Notes: generated from the sequence alone by a model not told the origin. A stretch of 64,000 nucleotides of DNA from an uncultured Caldilineaceae bacterium (GCA_951812725.1 OX638330.1:2356001-2420000), one strand, 5' to 3'. Shown: positions 44,783-55,277, numbered from the stretch's first letter. Program-made: numbers and translations.

Positions 44783-46618
44783 ATGTCTATTTCTATTGGA
44801 TCAGCAGGACGCAGCGGCGGACCGCAGAGCCTGTTGCGCAACATGGCAAACGAGGCAGATGGCAAGGCATTTGACGGCCAGGTCGTTGGCCGGCTCTTGA
44901 CCTACTTGCGGCCACATCGGGCGAAGATGCTCATCGCATTTGTCCTGATGCTCGTCGTGACCGGTACGACACTTGGCATCCCCCTCCTGCTCAAAGTTGC
45001 GATCGATCAGTATATCGCCTCCAACGACCTTGGCGGGCTTGCCCAAACCTCCATTGTCATGGCCGTCATGTTTCTAGTCCTTTTTGGGGCGGCCTCCGGC
45101 CAGCGGTTTCTGCTGTCTTGGGTCGGGCAAAGGGTGTTGGCTACGCTGCGCGGTCAACTCATGCGCCACCTGCAGGCCTTGTCTCTGGGATATCACAACC
45201 GGCACATCGTCGGCGTCACGATTTCACGCGTTATCGGCGATGTAGCTGTGATCAATGAACTGTTGTCGCAGGGGCTGATCACGCTAATCGGCGATGTGCT
45301 GGTGCTGATCGGGATTATTGCGGTCATGATGGCCCTCAGTCCCTCGCTGGCCCTTCTTACTTTCAGCACTATTCCGCTGATGCTGCTGGTGACCTACCTG
45401 TTCTCGCGGAAGGCTAAGATAGCCTTCCGGCAGACCCGACAGAGTGTGGCCGGCGTTGTTGGCACACTGGCCGAACACCTGACCGGGATGCGGGTGATAC
45501 AGGCCTTCGCGCAGGAAAGAGCGATGCGTAGACTCTTCGATTCGGCCAACCAGGACAATCGCGAAGCCTACGTGGCCGCTATGTCACTCTCGCTCGTGTT
45601 TTTGCCAACCGTAGAGTTTCTGGCCGTGTTGGCGACAGCTATTGTGCTGTGGTTTGGCGGGCGGGCGGCGGCTTTGGGCAACCTGGAAATTGGTGTGCTG
45701 GTGGCATTTCTCGCCTATGTCACCCGTTTCTTCCAGCCGGTACAGGAGTTGAGCCAGCTCTACACGACGATGCAGTCGGCAATGGCCGGAGGCGAACGCG
45801 TGCTGGAACTGCTCGACGCACGGCCGGAGGTAGCAGATCCCAAGGACGGCACCGAGATGCCGACCATCAAAGGGCGAATCGAACTGCGCCAGGTAAACTT
45901 TTCCTATGGCGAAGACGTGCCCGTATTGCGAGAGATTAATCTGATCATTGAGGCGGGCCAAACGGTCGCCCTGGTTGGACCGACCGGCGCCGGAAAATCG
46001 ACGATTGCTAATCTGGTGGCCCGGTTTTACGACGCCAGCGATGGTAAGGTCCTGATTGACGACATCGATGTTCGAACGGTAATGCAGCAGTCACTGCGGA
46101 GACAGACCGGCATCGTGTCGCAGGAACCATTTCTGTTCGCTGGCACGGTGCTGGACAACATTCGCTTCGGCCTGCCGGAGATTGAAGCCGGAGCGGTTGA
46201 GAGGGCGGCAAGGCAGGCCAATGCCCATGAATTCATTGTGGACCTGACCGACGGTTACGAAACGGAGATTCTGGAAGGCGGCGCCAATCTGTCGATGGGT
46301 CAGCGGCAGCTGATTTGTATCGCCAGGGCGGTTCTCGCCGATCCCCGCATTCTCATCCTGGATGAAGCCACCGCCAGTGTCGACACCGCCACAGAGGCTC
46401 TGATTCAGGAAGCCCTCGACCGGCTGCTGAGCCGCCGCACTGCAATCGTAATCGCTCACCGGTTGAGTACGATTCGCAAGGCCGACGTGATCTGCGCGAT
46501 GCAGGACGGGCAAATAGTCAGCAAGGGAACCCACGACGAGCTCCTGGAGGAAGGTGGGCTGTACGCGACACTGTATCAGCGCCAGTTTATGGAGCAGGAC
46601 TTAGACCATCTGAGTTGA
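44783..46618 (+). CDS. ABC exporter half-transporter 2 (catalytic ATP site)
   Basis: 611 residues: membrane domain ~45-330 and an ATPase domain with Walker A GPTGAGKS (399-406), signature LSMGQ (503-507, altered from LSGGQ) and a normal Walker B with Glu528 (ILILDEAT). The altered signature faces the Asp-containing site of subunit 1, and the intact LSGGQ of subunit 1 faces this subunit's Glu. The two defects thus fall in the same composite site. The N-terminal ~30 residues are polar. The ATG at 44783 has no clear ribosome site, so an internal Met at codon 21 is possible. Confidence 0.92.
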   Translation: MSISIGSAGRSGGPQSLLRNMANEADGKAFDGQVVGRLLTYLRPHRAKMLIAFVLMLVVTGTTLGIPLLLKVAIDQYIASNDLGGLAQTSIVMAVMFLVLFGAASGQRFLLSWVGQRVLATLRGQLMRHLQALSLGYHNRHIVGVTISRVIGDVAVINELLSQGLITLIGDVLVLIGIIAVMMALSPSLALLTFSTIPLMLLVTYLFSRKAKIAFRQTRQSVAGVVGTLAEHLTGMRVIQAFAQERAMRRLFDSANQDNREAYVAAMSLSLVFLPTVEFLAVLATAIVLWFGGRAAALGNLEIGVLVAFLAYVTRFFQPVQELSQLYTTMQSAMAGGERVLELLDARPEVADPKDGTEMPTIKGRIELRQVNFSYGEDVPVLREINLIIEAGQTVALVGPTGAGKSTIANLVARFYDASDGKVLIDDIDVRTVMQQSLRRQTGIVSQEPFLFAGTVLDNIRFGLPEIEAGAVERAARQANAHEFIVDLTDGYETEILEGGANLSMGQRQLICIARAVLADPRILILDEATASVDTATEALIQEALDRLLSRRTAIVIAHRLSTIRKADVICAMQDGQIVSKGTHDELLEEGGLYATLYQRQFMEQDLDHLS

Positions 46619-46639
46619 ATCAACGCCTCCCTTTGCGAG

Positions 46640-46760
46640 TGATTATCGGGGCGGTCGGGCCTTCTGCCCTCTCTTGTGCCGGGGAGACCCCGTGCAAGGC
46701 CACGCTCCCAGAGACCCGCGCCGCCACCAACGTTCACAGTCCCCGGCGGGCTCCCAGGCT
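46640..46760. repeat. Diverged family 1 core in reverse orientation
   Basis: GGGGCGGTCGGGCCTTCTGC followed by CCTCTCTTGTGCCGGGG is the reverse complement of the family 1 core (GGGCCGAAGGCCCGACCGCC, CCCCTGCACAAGGGAGGG) with several changes. Inverted ends are not recognisable. Confidence 0.55.
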
Positions 46761-46840
46761 CCCCATAGCAGCGAAAGCGAATTGTTGCTTTAGTCTTCAT
46801 AGAGCTGCCTAGATATTCCCAATTGGAAGGAACTCTAAGG

Positions 46841-48193
46841 ATGTCTAACCAACCGAACGTAATCTTTCTCATCGCTGACGACCACCGTGCATCTGCCATT
46901 GGCGCCTACGGCGATCCGATTGTGCGAACGCCGACGTTGGACCGACTTTGCGCCGAAGGGGCGTCTTTCCGGCAGAACTGTCACATGGGGGGATTGAGCG
47001 GCGCGGTCTGTGTGCCCACTCGCGCCTGCATTCATACTGGTGCGCATGTCTTCCGCGCCTCTGTTGGCAACGACTTGAACGACCCGTCCGTCATACGGAC
47101 TCTAGATCCAGACCACACGTTCCTGGCCGAATATTTCCGCAGGAACGGTTATATCACCTTTGCCACGGGGAAATGGCACAATGACGCCGCCAGTTTCGCG
47201 CGTTCCTTTGGTGACGCGGAGAATGTTTTCTTTGGCGGAATGGACAGCCATTTCAAGGTGAAAGTGCAGGACTATGATCCCAGCGGAACATACGACAGCA
47301 ACCGCCAGACGATAGGCGAAGAGTTCTCAACTGACTTGTTCGGCGATGCCGCGATTCGTTTCCTGGAGAGGCAGGATGGGAGCCGACCCTTCTTTCTATA
47401 CTGTGCTTTCACTGCACCACACGACCCCCGCACGCCGCCGGACGACTGGGTCGACGTCTACAGGCCGGAGGCGATTCCTCTGCCTCCCAACTTTGCGAGC
47501 GTTCATCCCTTTGACAATGGAGAAATGTGGGTGCGCGACGAGAAACTGGCCGACTTTCCGCGGACGGCTGAGGACACGCGCCGCCACATTGCCGAGTATT
47601 ATGGCATGATTTCAGACATGGACGAGAAGATCGGTGAAATCCTGTCCGCTTTGGCGCGCAACGGTCTGGCGGAGAATACCATTGTTGTCTATACGGCCGA
47701 TCACGGCCTGTCGGTCGGCCAGCACGGCCTGCTGGGCAAACAGAATCTTTACGACCATAGTGTTCGCGTGCCGCTGCTTCTGCGCGGGCCGGGCGTGCCC
47801 AGCGGCAAGCGCGTGGACGCTCTTTCGCACACTTATGATGTGTATCCGACTCTTTGTGAACTTACGGGCTTGGAGATACCTGCCAGTGTTGATGCGAGAT
47901 CTCTCTTGCCGCTGATGGAGGAATCCGCCGAGGAAACCAGACCGTATCTGCATTCAGTCTACAAGAATGTCCAGCGGATGACGCAGGATCAGGAATGGAA
48001 GCTGATCACTTATAGCTCTGACGGAGATCAGGGCTGCGACCGAAGGCAACTCTTCCACATTGCGTCTGACCCATGGGAGTTGAACGATCTTTCAAAAGAT
48101 GAGAACGCAGCTTCAGAAGGGAAGCGCTTGGAGGAAGAGTTGGCAAGCTGGCAAGACTTCGTGGAAGATCCTTTGCGTACGGCGAAGGATTGA
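46841..48193 (+). CDS. Sulfatase (formylglycine-dependent, type I)
   Basis: 450 residues. The first metal site is PNVIFLIADDHRASAIG, with adjacent Asp13/Asp14. The CxPxR motif is C57-V-P-T-R61 in GAVCVPTRACIHTG. The later metal site is VVYTADHGLSVGQHG. There is no signal peptide. It is only distantly similar to the other sulfatase at 19025, so it probably has a different substrate. The frame is open to a TTG at 46823, but the ATG at 46841 with AAGGAACTCTAAGG upstream starts the conserved region. It converges on the coiled-coil gene. Confidence 0.92.
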   Translation: MSNQPNVIFLIADDHRASAIGAYGDPIVRTPTLDRLCAEGASFRQNCHMGGLSGAVCVPTRACIHTGAHVFRASVGNDLNDPSVIRTLDPDHTFLAEYFRRNGYITFATGKWHNDAASFARSFGDAENVFFGGMDSHFKVKVQDYDPSGTYDSNRQTIGEEFSTDLFGDAAIRFLERQDGSRPFFLYCAFTAPHDPRTPPDDWVDVYRPEAIPLPPNFASVHPFDNGEMWVRDEKLADFPRTAEDTRRHIAEYYGMISDMDEKIGEILSALARNGLAENTIVVYTADHGLSVGQHGLLGKQNLYDHSVRVPLLLRGPGVPSGKRVDALSHTYDVYPTLCELTGLEIPASVDARSLLPLMEESAEETRPYLHSVYKNVQRMTQDQEWKLITYSSDGDQGCDRRQLFHIASDPWELNDLSKDENAASEGKRLEEELASWQDFVEDPLRTAKD

Positions 48194-48209
48194 GTGCGTC
48201 CCGAGAGTA

Positions 48210-49016
48210 TTAGTTCGGCATCCGCCCATTGGAAAGCACAAGACGGTACCCCAGCGCCTGCACCTTCTTCTGAACTTTGCGGTGGACCCTGTAACAGAAG
48301 ACTACCGGAACAATTTCGCCGTCCAGGTGAGCGGCGGCTCGATCCAATAGGCCGGAAAATCGTTCGACGTCCCGCATCGTCAAATTGAACTTCACCTCTC
48401 CAACAATCCAAAGCGCTATGTCCGGGCGGGACCGGTCATATGCTTTGCCAAAGACATCGATCTCCTCTTCTACGCCATCTCTTGTTTGCCACACCCTGCT
48501 AAGCTCGTCGACCTCCCAGCCGAGCTCGCGTTCCAGCGCGTCCTCGATCACAGTTGCAGCCACGTCTTCGAGGTCGCCGCCAAGCCGATTGCTCAGCCCG
48601 CCCACCTCTCGGGCCAGGTGCTGGACTGCGTTTTCTGTTCGATTTTGCGCCACTGCCAGTTCCTCAACACGCTGCTCCGTGCGCTGTTGCGCCTCTGCCA
48701 GATCTTCGACACGCTGCTCCGTGCGCTGTTGCGCCACTGCCAGTTCCTCAACACGCTGCTCCGTGCGCTGTTGCGCCTCTGCCAGATCTTCTACGCGCTG
48801 CTCCGTGCGCTGCTGCGCCTCCGCCAGATCTTCAACGCGCTGCCCCGTGCGCTGCTGGGTCTCTGCCAGATCCCGTACAATATCTTTGAGCTCACTGAAG
48901 TCTTCGCGGCGTACAAGATCGTTGTAGGAATCGTAGATGACTTCTGTCAGAACCTGCGCCTGCCTTTCCTCAAAGACTGAGGCAAGTTGCTCCAGCAAGT
49001 TTGAACGATTCGTCAT
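48210..49016 (-). CDS. Coiled-coil protein with PD-(D/E)XK nuclease-like C-terminal domain (DUF3782-like)
   Basis: 268 residues. An N-terminal helix region is followed by six tandem 14-residue units (~50-133; consensus [14 protein letters not shown]), a two-heptad coiled-coil repeat also visible as 42-bp DNA repeats. The C-terminal domain has [20 protein letters not shown] and [10 protein letters not shown]; the E...D...ExK spacing resembles PD-(D/E)XK nucleases. Such proteins are common in cyanobacteria and Chloroflexi, and their function is unproven. GGAG lies about 10 bases before the ATG. Repeat number may vary between strains. Confidence 0.75.
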   Translation of the reverse strand: MTNRSNLLEQLASVFEERQAQVLTEVIYDSYNDLVRREDFSELKDIVRDLAETQQRTGQRVEDLAEAQQRTEQRVEDLAEAQQRTEQRVEELAVAQQRTEQRVEDLAEAQQRTEQRVEELAVAQNRTENAVQHLAREVGGLSNRLGGDLEDVAATVIEDALERELGWEVDELSRVWQTRDGVEEEIDVFGKAYDRSRPDIALWIVGEVKFNLTMRDVERFSGLLDRAAAHLDGEIVPVVFCYRVHRKVQKKVQALGYRLVLSNGRMPN

Positions 49017-49338
49017 TCTGACTTATCTCCAAGAAAAAAGGCCTGTGACCCAGTATGTTGCGATACGATTATAGCACATACGCTCGAATTTGCCCCTTAT
49101 GCACGAAGTCGAAGGCTGTGGCCGCGATAGGGACGCTGCCTGGTGGACCGCATTCGGGCTGTCAGAGACGCCCACAGTCTAATCTCATCGGAACGCTCTA
49201 GCATCTTGCATTTTAGTCGCCGTCTGCTAGCTGGCGTGCCTGTTAAGAGAAAGACTGATCATGCGGAACCTGAATCAGTCACAATTGAACAGCTTCAGAA
49301 GCGTTATGCGCAATTGCGCGGATTGCAGTAATACAGAG
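49017..49338. other. Intergenic stretch before the ilv promoter
   Basis: A 62-codon plus frame (49143-49331) has no ribosome site or known family and is not called. No other structure was found. Confidence 0.45.
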
Positions 49339-49366
49339 TTGCACATATCAAAATTGTGCATATAAT
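49339..49366 (+). promoter_or_regulatory. ilv operon promoter with an overlapping inverted repeat
   Basis: TTGCAC (49339-49344) and a perfect TATAAT (49361-49366) are 16 bases apart. The spacer holds the inverted repeat TGCACA-TATCAAAAT-TGTGCA-type (49340-49360), which could be an operator. The predicted start is near 49373. Confidence 0.6.
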
Positions 49367-49415
49367 AGTGTGAAGTTTGAAAATAGTAATCAAATTTACA
49401 CTTGCCTTTTGGAAA

Positions 49416-49538
49416 ATGAGCGGACACATTCTCTTAGACTTGGTTCCTAGCCTTCTAGTCCTTATTCTTGGTCTCGTAGCCCTTCTTGTAAGCGGCAACG
49501 AGCCGTTTGCGGTTGGCGAAGGCGCAGAAGTCCAGTAG
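49416..49538 (+). CDS. ilv operon leader peptide (40 aa)
   Basis: The short ORF has an ATG at 49416, about 43 bases after the predicted transcription start, and a TAG at 49536-49538. Residues 5-25 include 16 Leu, Val or Ile, with runs such as LLVLILGLVALLV. Its stop codon lies in the loop of an RNA hairpin, with a terminator 30 bases further on. The ribosome site is GGAA. It could alternatively be a tiny membrane peptide, but its place before ilvB and the terminator makes a regulatory leader much more likely. Confidence 0.7.
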   Translation: MSGHILLDLVPSLLVLILGLVALLVSGNEPFAVGEGAEVQ

Positions 49539-49597
49539 GTCGGGCTTCTAGCTCAGGTCAGTGGAGACCCTTCCCCAGCCGGGAAGGGTTTTTCTTT
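49526..49597 (+). promoter_or_regulatory. Transcription attenuator of the ilv operon
   Basis: Hairpin 1:2 is AGAAGTCC (49526-49533) with GGGCTTCT (49542-49549), 8 bp including one G-U, with the leader stop codon in its loop. Hairpin 3:4 is the terminator ACCCTTCCC (49567-49575) / GGGAAGGGT (49581-49589), 9 bp with loop CAGCC, followed by TTTTTCTTT to 49597. An alternative 2:3 pairing, GGGCTTCTA (49542-49550) with TGGAGACCC (49562-49570), has one mismatch and two G-U pairs. It would consume the terminator base. ilvB begins 139 bases later. Confidence 0.75.
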
Positions 49598-49735
49598 AGA
49601 ATAGTATAGGCGGCAGGGAACAACGAAAGGCAAATTTGCATCTTATTATAGTACGGGCTGGGACGAGGGCGACTGCTCACCTGATTTTGACAGTCGTTGC
49701 CACCAGCTATTGAGCCAGCTTGCAGGAGGAGATTG

Positions 49736-51526
49736 ATGGCTATAGCCAAGAGAGAACCGGCAGACAGTGGATACGATCTGGGTCCCCAGGAGTTCAGTGG
49801 CTCGCAAATGATCTGGGAGTCGTTCTTACGTGAAGGAGTCCATGTGGTCTTTGGCCATCCGGGCGGTGCGATCCTGCCAGCCTACGACGCTTTGTCCGAA
49901 TACGAAGCTGACGGTCGAATCCATCATGTCCTGGTGCGCCACGAACAGTGTGCGGCACATATGGCTGACGGTTTCGCCAGGGCCACAGGCCAGGTTGGTG
50001 TATGCATTGTTACCAGTGGACCAGGAGCGACAAACCTTGTTACCGGGCTGGCGACGGCGCAGATGGACAGCGTGCCCGTTGTAGCCGTTACCGGTCAGAT
50101 TCCTACCAATTTGCTGGGGACCGACGCGTTTCAGGAATCAGACGTCGTTGGCGTCACCCAGCCTGTGTGCAAACACAACTACCTGGTGACAGACATTGCC
50201 GAGTTGCCGCTGGTCATGAAAGAGGCCTTCTATATTGCCCGCGAGGGCCGGCCGGGCGTGGTTCTGGTGGACATCTGCAAGGACGTGCAGATTGAGACTG
50301 GCACGTTCCGCTATGATTTCGATATTAATCTCCCTGGATTTGAACCGTGGCCCGAATACAGCAAGGAGGCTGTGCAGGAGGCGGCCGATCTGCTGAACGA
50401 GGCCGAGCGGCCATTGATTCTGGCCGGACACGGAATTCACCTGTCCAATACCAGTGAAGAGTTGCTTCAGTTGGTTGAGAAAGCCGGTATTCCGGTGGTA
50501 ACGACCCTGCTGGGCACGGGCAATATCCCCGAAACGCACCCCCTCAGCCTGGGAATGGGAGGCATGCACGGCGAGGCGTTCGCAAACCGAGCCGTGCAAG
50601 GTTGCGATGTGTTGCTCGCCATGGGGATGCGCTTCGATGACCGTATCACCGGACGCCTGGACCGTTTTGCCGCTGACGCCAAAATCATTCACTTTGAACT
50701 TGACCGGGCCGAGGTTGGCAAAAATATTGTCCCCGATGTTGCTGTTGTAGGGGATCTGGCGGAGACGCTGCCGGCCTATCTGCCGCTTATTGAGGATCGG
50801 CGGCACAAGGAATGGGTAGATACGCTGAACGCATGGCGCGGGGAGACAGAAGAAGCCGACATCATTCAGTTTGAAGTCGAGGAATTGATTCCCCCGTATG
50901 TGATTCGGCAGCTGTGGCACGCCACCGAGAAGACCGACAAACGCGTTATCGTTGTCACCGATGTCGGTCAGCACCAGATGTGGGAGAGCCAGTACTACAT
51001 TCATGAACAAGCGGGAATGCTCCTGACCAGCGGCGGACTGGGCACGATGGGATACGCGTTGCCTGCCGCGCTGGGCGCCCAGATGTCCGACCCGGAGGCA
51101 CTGGTCTGGTGCGTGGCCGGCGACGGCGGTTTTCAGATGACATTGCAGGAGCTGGCGACTATCCAGCAGGAGAAGATGCCGGTCAAGATCGCCATTATAA
51201 ATAACGGCTTTTTGGGCATGGTGCGTCAGTGGCAACAGATCTTCTACGACAAGCGTTACGTTGGCACGCCGATACTGTCGCCGGACTATGTCAAGCTGGC
51301 CGGTGCCTACGACATTCCGGGCGCCGTCGTAAGTCACCCCAGTGAAGTCGTGCCGGTCCTGGAGCAGGCGCACGCCACTGAGGGGCCGTTCCTGGTTGAT
51401 TTCCAGGTCAAGGAAGAAGTGAACGTTTATCCCATGGTGGCGCCGGGCGCAGCAGTAGACGAACTGATCCGGCGACCAAAGCCGGGCATGGTGCAGGGAT
51501 ACAGCGGCGTTCAGCCAAGCTGGTAG
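49736..51526 (+). CDS. ilvB: Acetolactate synthase, large (catalytic) subunit
   Basis: The 596-residue TPP enzyme makes acetolactate or acetohydroxybutyrate for Val, Leu and Ile. The catalytic Glu is in [20 protein letters not shown] (residue ~60). The FAD/middle domain shows [16 protein letters not shown]. The TPP-Mg motif is [15 protein letters not shown] ... [14 protein letters not shown]. The ATG at 49736 has AGGAGGAG in front and is preferred to the upstream in-frame ATG at 49697, which would add 13 non-conserved residues. It is the first gene after the attenuator. The small subunit follows 89 bp downstream. Confidence 0.96.
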   Translation: MAIAKREPADSGYDLGPQEFSGSQMIWESFLREGVHVVFGHPGGAILPAYDALSEYEADGRIHHVLVRHEQCAAHMADGFARATGQVGVCIVTSGPGATNLVTGLATAQMDSVPVVAVTGQIPTNLLGTDAFQESDVVGVTQPVCKHNYLVTDIAELPLVMKEAFYIAREGRPGVVLVDICKDVQIETGTFRYDFDINLPGFEPWPEYSKEAVQEAADLLNEAERPLILAGHGIHLSNTSEELLQLVEKAGIPVVTTLLGTGNIPETHPLSLGMGGMHGEAFANRAVQGCDVLLAMGMRFDDRITGRLDRFAADAKIIHFELDRAEVGKNIVPDVAVVGDLAETLPAYLPLIEDRRHKEWVDTLNAWRGETEEADIIQFEVEELIPPYVIRQLWHATEKTDKRVIVVTDVGQHQMWESQYYIHEQAGMLLTSGGLGTMGYALPAALGAQMSDPEALVWCVAGDGGFQMTLQELATIQQEKMPVKIAIINNGFLGMVRQWQQIFYDKRYVGTPILSPDYVKLAGAYDIPGAVVSHPSEVVPVLEQAHATEGPFLVDFQVKEEVNVYPMVAPGAAVDELIRRPKPGMVQGYSGVQPSW

Positions 51527-51615
51527 TTTCTTCACATTGACCCGGGCGGCTCTCAGTTGCCCGGTTTGCGTACACAGCTCAAGGATGAGAACGAGGAATG
51601 CTACAGGGGAAACCA

Positions 51616-52176
51616 ATGCAATACACTCTTGTTGCTTGGATGCGCGATAAGCCCGGCGTGCTGAATCGGGTTTCCGGCATGTTGCGCCGGCGCAATTTCA
51701 ACATCGACAGCCTCCAGGTCAGTCACAGCGAGACGCCTGGTATTAGCCGCATGACCTTTGTCGTGGATGGCGACGAGCGCGTTGCCGACCAGGTGGTTAA
51801 GCAGCTGCGTAAGGTCGTTGACGTAACGGCAGTGGAGGACATTACAAACCGGCTGGCGATCCTGCGTGAACTGGCACTGATTCGCGTGCGAACCACGCCG
51901 GAGACTCGAGGCGAAATCATGCAATTCGCTGAGATTTACCGGGCGCAGATCGTTGATGTCAACTCCGAGAATCTTGTCGTGCAGGCCGTGGGTACGGAAG
52001 ACAAGGTCGATTCGCTGATCGAACTGTTGCGTCCATTCGGCATTGATGAGATGGTACGCACAGGTCGCGTGGCCCTGTGCCGCGGTGACGAACGGCCGCG
52101 GCGGAAGAAACAACCTACGTCGATTTTCAAGGCCGCTGCCAGCCTGAACGGCAGCCTACACGATGACGACGAGTAA
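51616..52176 (+). CDS. ilvN: Acetolactate synthase, small (regulatory) subunit
   Basis: The 186 residues contain an N-terminal ACT domain ([30 protein letters not shown]) and a C-terminal ferredoxin-like domain ([20 protein letters not shown]). It binds valine and controls the IlvB subunit. A polar tail (~residues 165-186) is a little longer than in E. coli IlvH. The ATG at 51616 matches the family start and has AGGGG upstream; an in-frame ATG at 51598 is 6 codons earlier. It lies between ilvB and ilvC. Confidence 0.95.
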   Translation: MQYTLVAWMRDKPGVLNRVSGMLRRRNFNIDSLQVSHSETPGISRMTFVVDGDERVADQVVKQLRKVVDVTAVEDITNRLAILRELALIRVRTTPETRGEIMQFAEIYRAQIVDVNSENLVVQAVGTEDKVDSLIELLRPFGIDEMVRTGRVALCRGDERPRRKKQPTSIFKAAASLNGSLHDDDE

Positions 52177-52323
52177 GATCATAATTTCAGCAGAGAGTTA
52201 CATGACTGAAGCTTGCGCTTGCACTCTGACCGCCGGGTTTACGGGTTAGGCTTTGCGAAGCGGGGCGACAGCGAAACAATAAGTAGGGCCACTAAGAACA
52301 GAAAAAACTTCTCGGAGGGGAAT

Positions 52324-53325
52324 GTGACAACGATTTACTATGAGAATGATGCCGATATTGCGCAGTTGAAAGGCAAAAAGATCGCTGTTATCGGTTACGG
52401 CAGCCAAGGCCATGCCCACGCGCTGAATATGAAAGACAGCGGCCAGGATGTGCGGATCGGACTGCACGAAGGCAGCCGCAGCAAGGCCAAGGCTGAAGCC
52501 GATGGTCTGCGAGTGGTGAGCGTGGAACAGGCGGCCCGCGAGGGGGACATGATCATGGTCGTGATCCCGGACCCGATCCAGGGGAAGGTATATGAGGAAC
52601 AGATCCAGCCAAATCTCGAGCCGGGCAACACTTTGATGTTCGCGCATGGATTCAATGTGCGCTACGGCTTCATCGTTGCACCGAAAGATGTGGATGTTTC
52701 GATGGTAGCTCCTAAGGCTCCCGGACACCGCGTGCGAGAAGTCTTCACCGAAGGTTCGGGTGTTCCAGCCCTGGTCGCCATTCACCAGGACGCGTCGGGC
52801 AATGCCCTTGCTAACGCTCTGGCATATGCCAAGGCGATCGGCTCGGCACGCGCCGGCGTTCTGGAAACAACCTTTGCCGAGGAGACTGAGACCGACCTGT
52901 TTGGCGAGCAGACGGTACTTTGCGGTGGTGTCAGCGAGCTGGTCAAGGCCGGATTCGAAGTGCTGGTCGATGCTGGCTACCAGCCCGAGATCGCCTACTT
53001 CGAGTGTCTGCACGAACTGAAGTTGATCGTTGATCTGATGTACGAAGGCGGGCTCAATTACATGCGTTACAGCATTAGTGATACGGCCGAATGGGGCGAT
53101 TATAAGAGTGGCCAGAGTATAATCACCGAAGAAACAAAGGAATCAATGAGAAAGATTCTGGCCGATATCCAGTCGGGGGCTTTTGCTGAAGAGTGGATGG
53201 ACGAGTATCACGGCGGCGGCAAAGTTTACTATGAGAGGCGCCGCAACGAGCAGAGCCAACAGTTGGAAAATGTGGGCAAGGACCTGCGTAAGATGATGAC
53301 CTTCATGAACGCCAAGGAAATATAG
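52324..53325 (+). CDS. ilvC: Ketol-acid reductoisomerase (class I)
   Basis: 333 residues, the normal class I length. The N-terminal NADPH domain has [20 protein letters not shown]. The knotted C-terminal domain has the Mg ligands in [16 protein letters not shown] and [19 protein letters not shown]. It converts acetolactate to dihydroxyisovalerate. The start is GTG at 52324 with GGAGGGG directly upstream. Upstream codons to 52213 are not conserved. The intergenic space to ilvN is 147 bp, and the 46-aa ORF and leuA follow. Confidence 0.97.
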   Translation: MTTIYYENDADIAQLKGKKIAVIGYGSQGHAHALNMKDSGQDVRIGLHEGSRSKAKAEADGLRVVSVEQAAREGDMIMVVIPDPIQGKVYEEQIQPNLEPGNTLMFAHGFNVRYGFIVAPKDVDVSMVAPKAPGHRVREVFTEGSGVPALVAIHQDASGNALANALAYAKAIGSARAGVLETTFAEETETDLFGEQTVLCGGVSELVKAGFEVLVDAGYQPEIAYFECLHELKLIVDLMYEGGLNYMRYSISDTAEWGDYKSGQSIITEETKESMRKILADIQSGAFAEEWMDEYHGGGKVYYERRRNEQSQQLENVGKDLRKMMTFMNAKEI

Positions 53326-53364
53326 GCCTCTTGAACCAGCTGTAGCATTTCGGGAAAGGAGGTG

Positions 53365-53505
53365 ATGAGCATGGATGACGGCCTTAGTGACCTTATGCGA
53401 AACGTTGAGTTGAACTCTGCATTCGCGAAATTCGCTCGCCCAGTCGTGCGAGAGAGTGCGAACCTGTCATCTTTCGACAAAATCACCTCCGGAGGCATCT
53501 GGTAA
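53365..53505 (+). CDS. 46-aa small protein or coupling ORF between ilvC and leuA
   Basis: The ORF has an excellent ribosome site (AAAGGAGGTG immediately before ATG) and ends in TAATG, so its stop overlaps the leuA start by one base. Residues run [20 protein letters not shown] ... [10 protein letters not shown]; no family was recognised and Leu is not enriched. Its last codons contain ATCACCTCC (53482-53490), a copy of the 16S rRNA 3' anti-ribosome-site sequence. This is perfectly complementary to its own GGAGGTGAT (53358-53366) and abuts the leuA GGAGG. It may therefore act as a translational coupling device as well as, or instead of, a protein. Confidence 0.6.
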   Translation: MSMDDGLSDLMRNVELNSAFAKFARPVVRESANLSSFDKITSGGIW

Positions 53506-55277
53506 TGACCAACACAGTTGAGACGCAACAGCAGGACGAGGCAACCGCTGACGTTAGTACTCCCATTGATGTGGAACAGTTCCGCCTGGCCGATGTAGAC
53601 CAGTGGGCAAGTGACGTCGCCAGGGGAAACACCATTCTTGTCTTTGACACCACCTTGCGCGACGGCGAGCAGTCGCCTGGCGCCACCCTCAACGAGCAGG
53701 AAAAGCTTGAGATCGCGCGCCAGTTGGCGCGCCTGGGAATCGACATCATGGAGGCCGGATTTCCCGCAGCCTCTCCCGGTGATCTTGGGGCTGTCAAGCG
53801 CATTGCGGAAACCGTAGGCCGGACTGCCCGCGTAGACGAAGATGGAAATGTCAGCGCGCCGCCCATCATCGCCGGTCTTGCCAGGGCCAACAAGAACGAC
53901 ATTGATAAAGCCTGGGAAGCGGTTCAGGGCGCGGTGCGCCCCCGCATCCATACTTTCCTGGCGACCAGCGATATTCACATGCAGCACAAGCTGCGGATGT
54001 CGCCCAATGAAGTCCTGGAAACTGTCGGCGACATGGTGCAGTATGCGCGCAGCCTTTGCGAAAACGTGGAGTTCAGCCCGGAGGACGCAGGCCGCAGCGA
54101 TCCGGAGTTCCTGGTCAAGGTGTGTAGCGTTGCGATCCAGGCCGGGGCCACGACGCTGAATATTCCGGATACGGTCGGCTATACGACGCCGGAGGAGTTT
54201 GGCGCATTGATCGAGCACCTGCGCGAGAACGTCGAAGGCGGCAAGGACGTAATTTTCAGCGTCCACTGCCACAACGACCTCGGGCTGGCGACGGCGAACA
54301 CGCTGGCGGGCGTACAGAACGGCGCACGTCAGATTGAGGTTACCATCAACGGCATTGGGGAACGCGCCGGCAATACGAGCCTTGAAGAGACGGTGATGGC
54401 GCTTTATACACGCCAGTCAGTTTTTGACCTGGGAACCAATATTCGCAGCCAGGAGATTCACCGCACGAGCGACATGGTTAGCCGCTACACTGGCATGGTG
54501 ATTCAGCCCAACAAAGCGATCGTGGGCACGAACGCCTTTGCGCACGAGGCCGGCATCCACCAGGATGGGATGTTGAAGAACAAGCGCACCTACGAAATAA
54601 TGGATGCCGATACCATCGGGCTGCACCAGAGCCGATTGGTACTGGGTAAGCATTCGGGGCGGCATGCGCTTAGTGTGCGTCTGCAGGATATGGGTTATCA
54701 CTTCGACAAGGAGAATCTGAACGAGGTCTTTGTACGTTTCAAGGATCTGGCTGACAAGAAGAAAACGGTCACCGACGCCGATATCGAAGCGCTCGTGGCG
54801 GATGAGCTGTATCAGCCGGTGGAAATCTGGGAGCTGTTGGGCGTACAGGTGCAGTGTGGAACCAACATGATGCCTACCGCGGTGGCAACGCTGCGCAACA
54901 ACGAGAGCGGCGAAGAGATCACAGAGGTGAGCTTTGGCTCAGGTCCGGTTGACGCGGTCTACACCTGCATCGACAAGGTTGTACAGCAACCTAATGAGCT
55001 GACGGAGTTTCTGGTGCAGGCGGTGACGGAAGGCATTGATGCGAACGGGGACGTGACGGTGCGTATCGAGGCGCCAGAAAGCCGCGGTCATAGCAGGACT
55101 GCGCAGGGGCGCACGCGGCGGCGTTTGTTCAGTGGCAGGGGGGTGGATACAGATATCATCGTTGCGAGCACGAAGGCTTATCTGCAGGCATTGAATAAGT
55201 TGTGTGCGGCGGATGAGGATGACGCTGAGGTCGCGATTGCTGCCGGGGATGGTGAGGTGGCGACGGTTGGGATTTAG
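53505..55277 (+). CDS. leuA: 2-isopropylmalate synthase
   Basis: The 590-residue protein has a catalytic DRE-TIM barrel and a C-terminal LeuA allosteric domain. [16 protein letters not shown] (residues ~47-62) holds the metal Asp. [18 protein letters not shown] has the HxH pair, and [15 protein letters not shown] is the lid. The C-terminal domain carries feedback control by leucine. An N-terminal ~40-residue polar extension ([19 protein letters not shown]) is unusual. GGAGG lies 10 bases upstream of the ATG. It is the last gene of the operon, followed by a strong terminator. Confidence 0.95.
   Translation: MTNTVETQQQDEATADVSTPIDVEQFRLADVDQWASDVARGNTILVFDTTLRDGEQSPGATLNEQEKLEIARQLARLGIDIMEAGFPAASPGDLGAVKRIAETVGRTARVDEDGNVSAPPIIAGLARANKNDIDKAWEAVQGAVRPRIHTFLATSDIHMQHKLRMSPNEVLETVGDMVQYARSLCENVEFSPEDAGRSDPEFLVKVCSVAIQAGATTLNIPDTVGYTTPEEFGALIEHLRENVEGGKDVIFSVHCHNDLGLATANTLAGVQNGARQIEVTINGIGERAGNTSLEETVMALYTRQSVFDLGTNIRSQEIHRTSDMVSRYTGMVIQPNKAIVGTNAFAHEAGIHQDGMLKNKRTYEIMDADTIGLHQSRLVLGKHSGRHALSVRLQDMGYHFDKENLNEVFVRFKDLADKKKTVTDADIEALVADELYQPVEIWELLGVQVQCGTNMMPTAVATLRNNESGEEITEVSFGSGPVDAVYTCIDKVVQQPNELTEFLVQAVTEGIDANGDVTVRIEAPESRGHSRTAQGRTRRRLFSGRGVDTDIIVASTKAYLQALNKLCAADEDDAEVAIAAGDGEVATVGI

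Noticed and set aside
49143..49331. 62-codon plus-strand frame before the ilv promoter
   Set aside because: No ribosome site, no recognised family, and it ends just before the promoter. It may be chance.
50138..51616. 492-codon minus-strand open frame opposite ilvB
   Set aside because: ilvB is certain on the plus strand. The antisense frame has no family features and is a by-product of codon bias.
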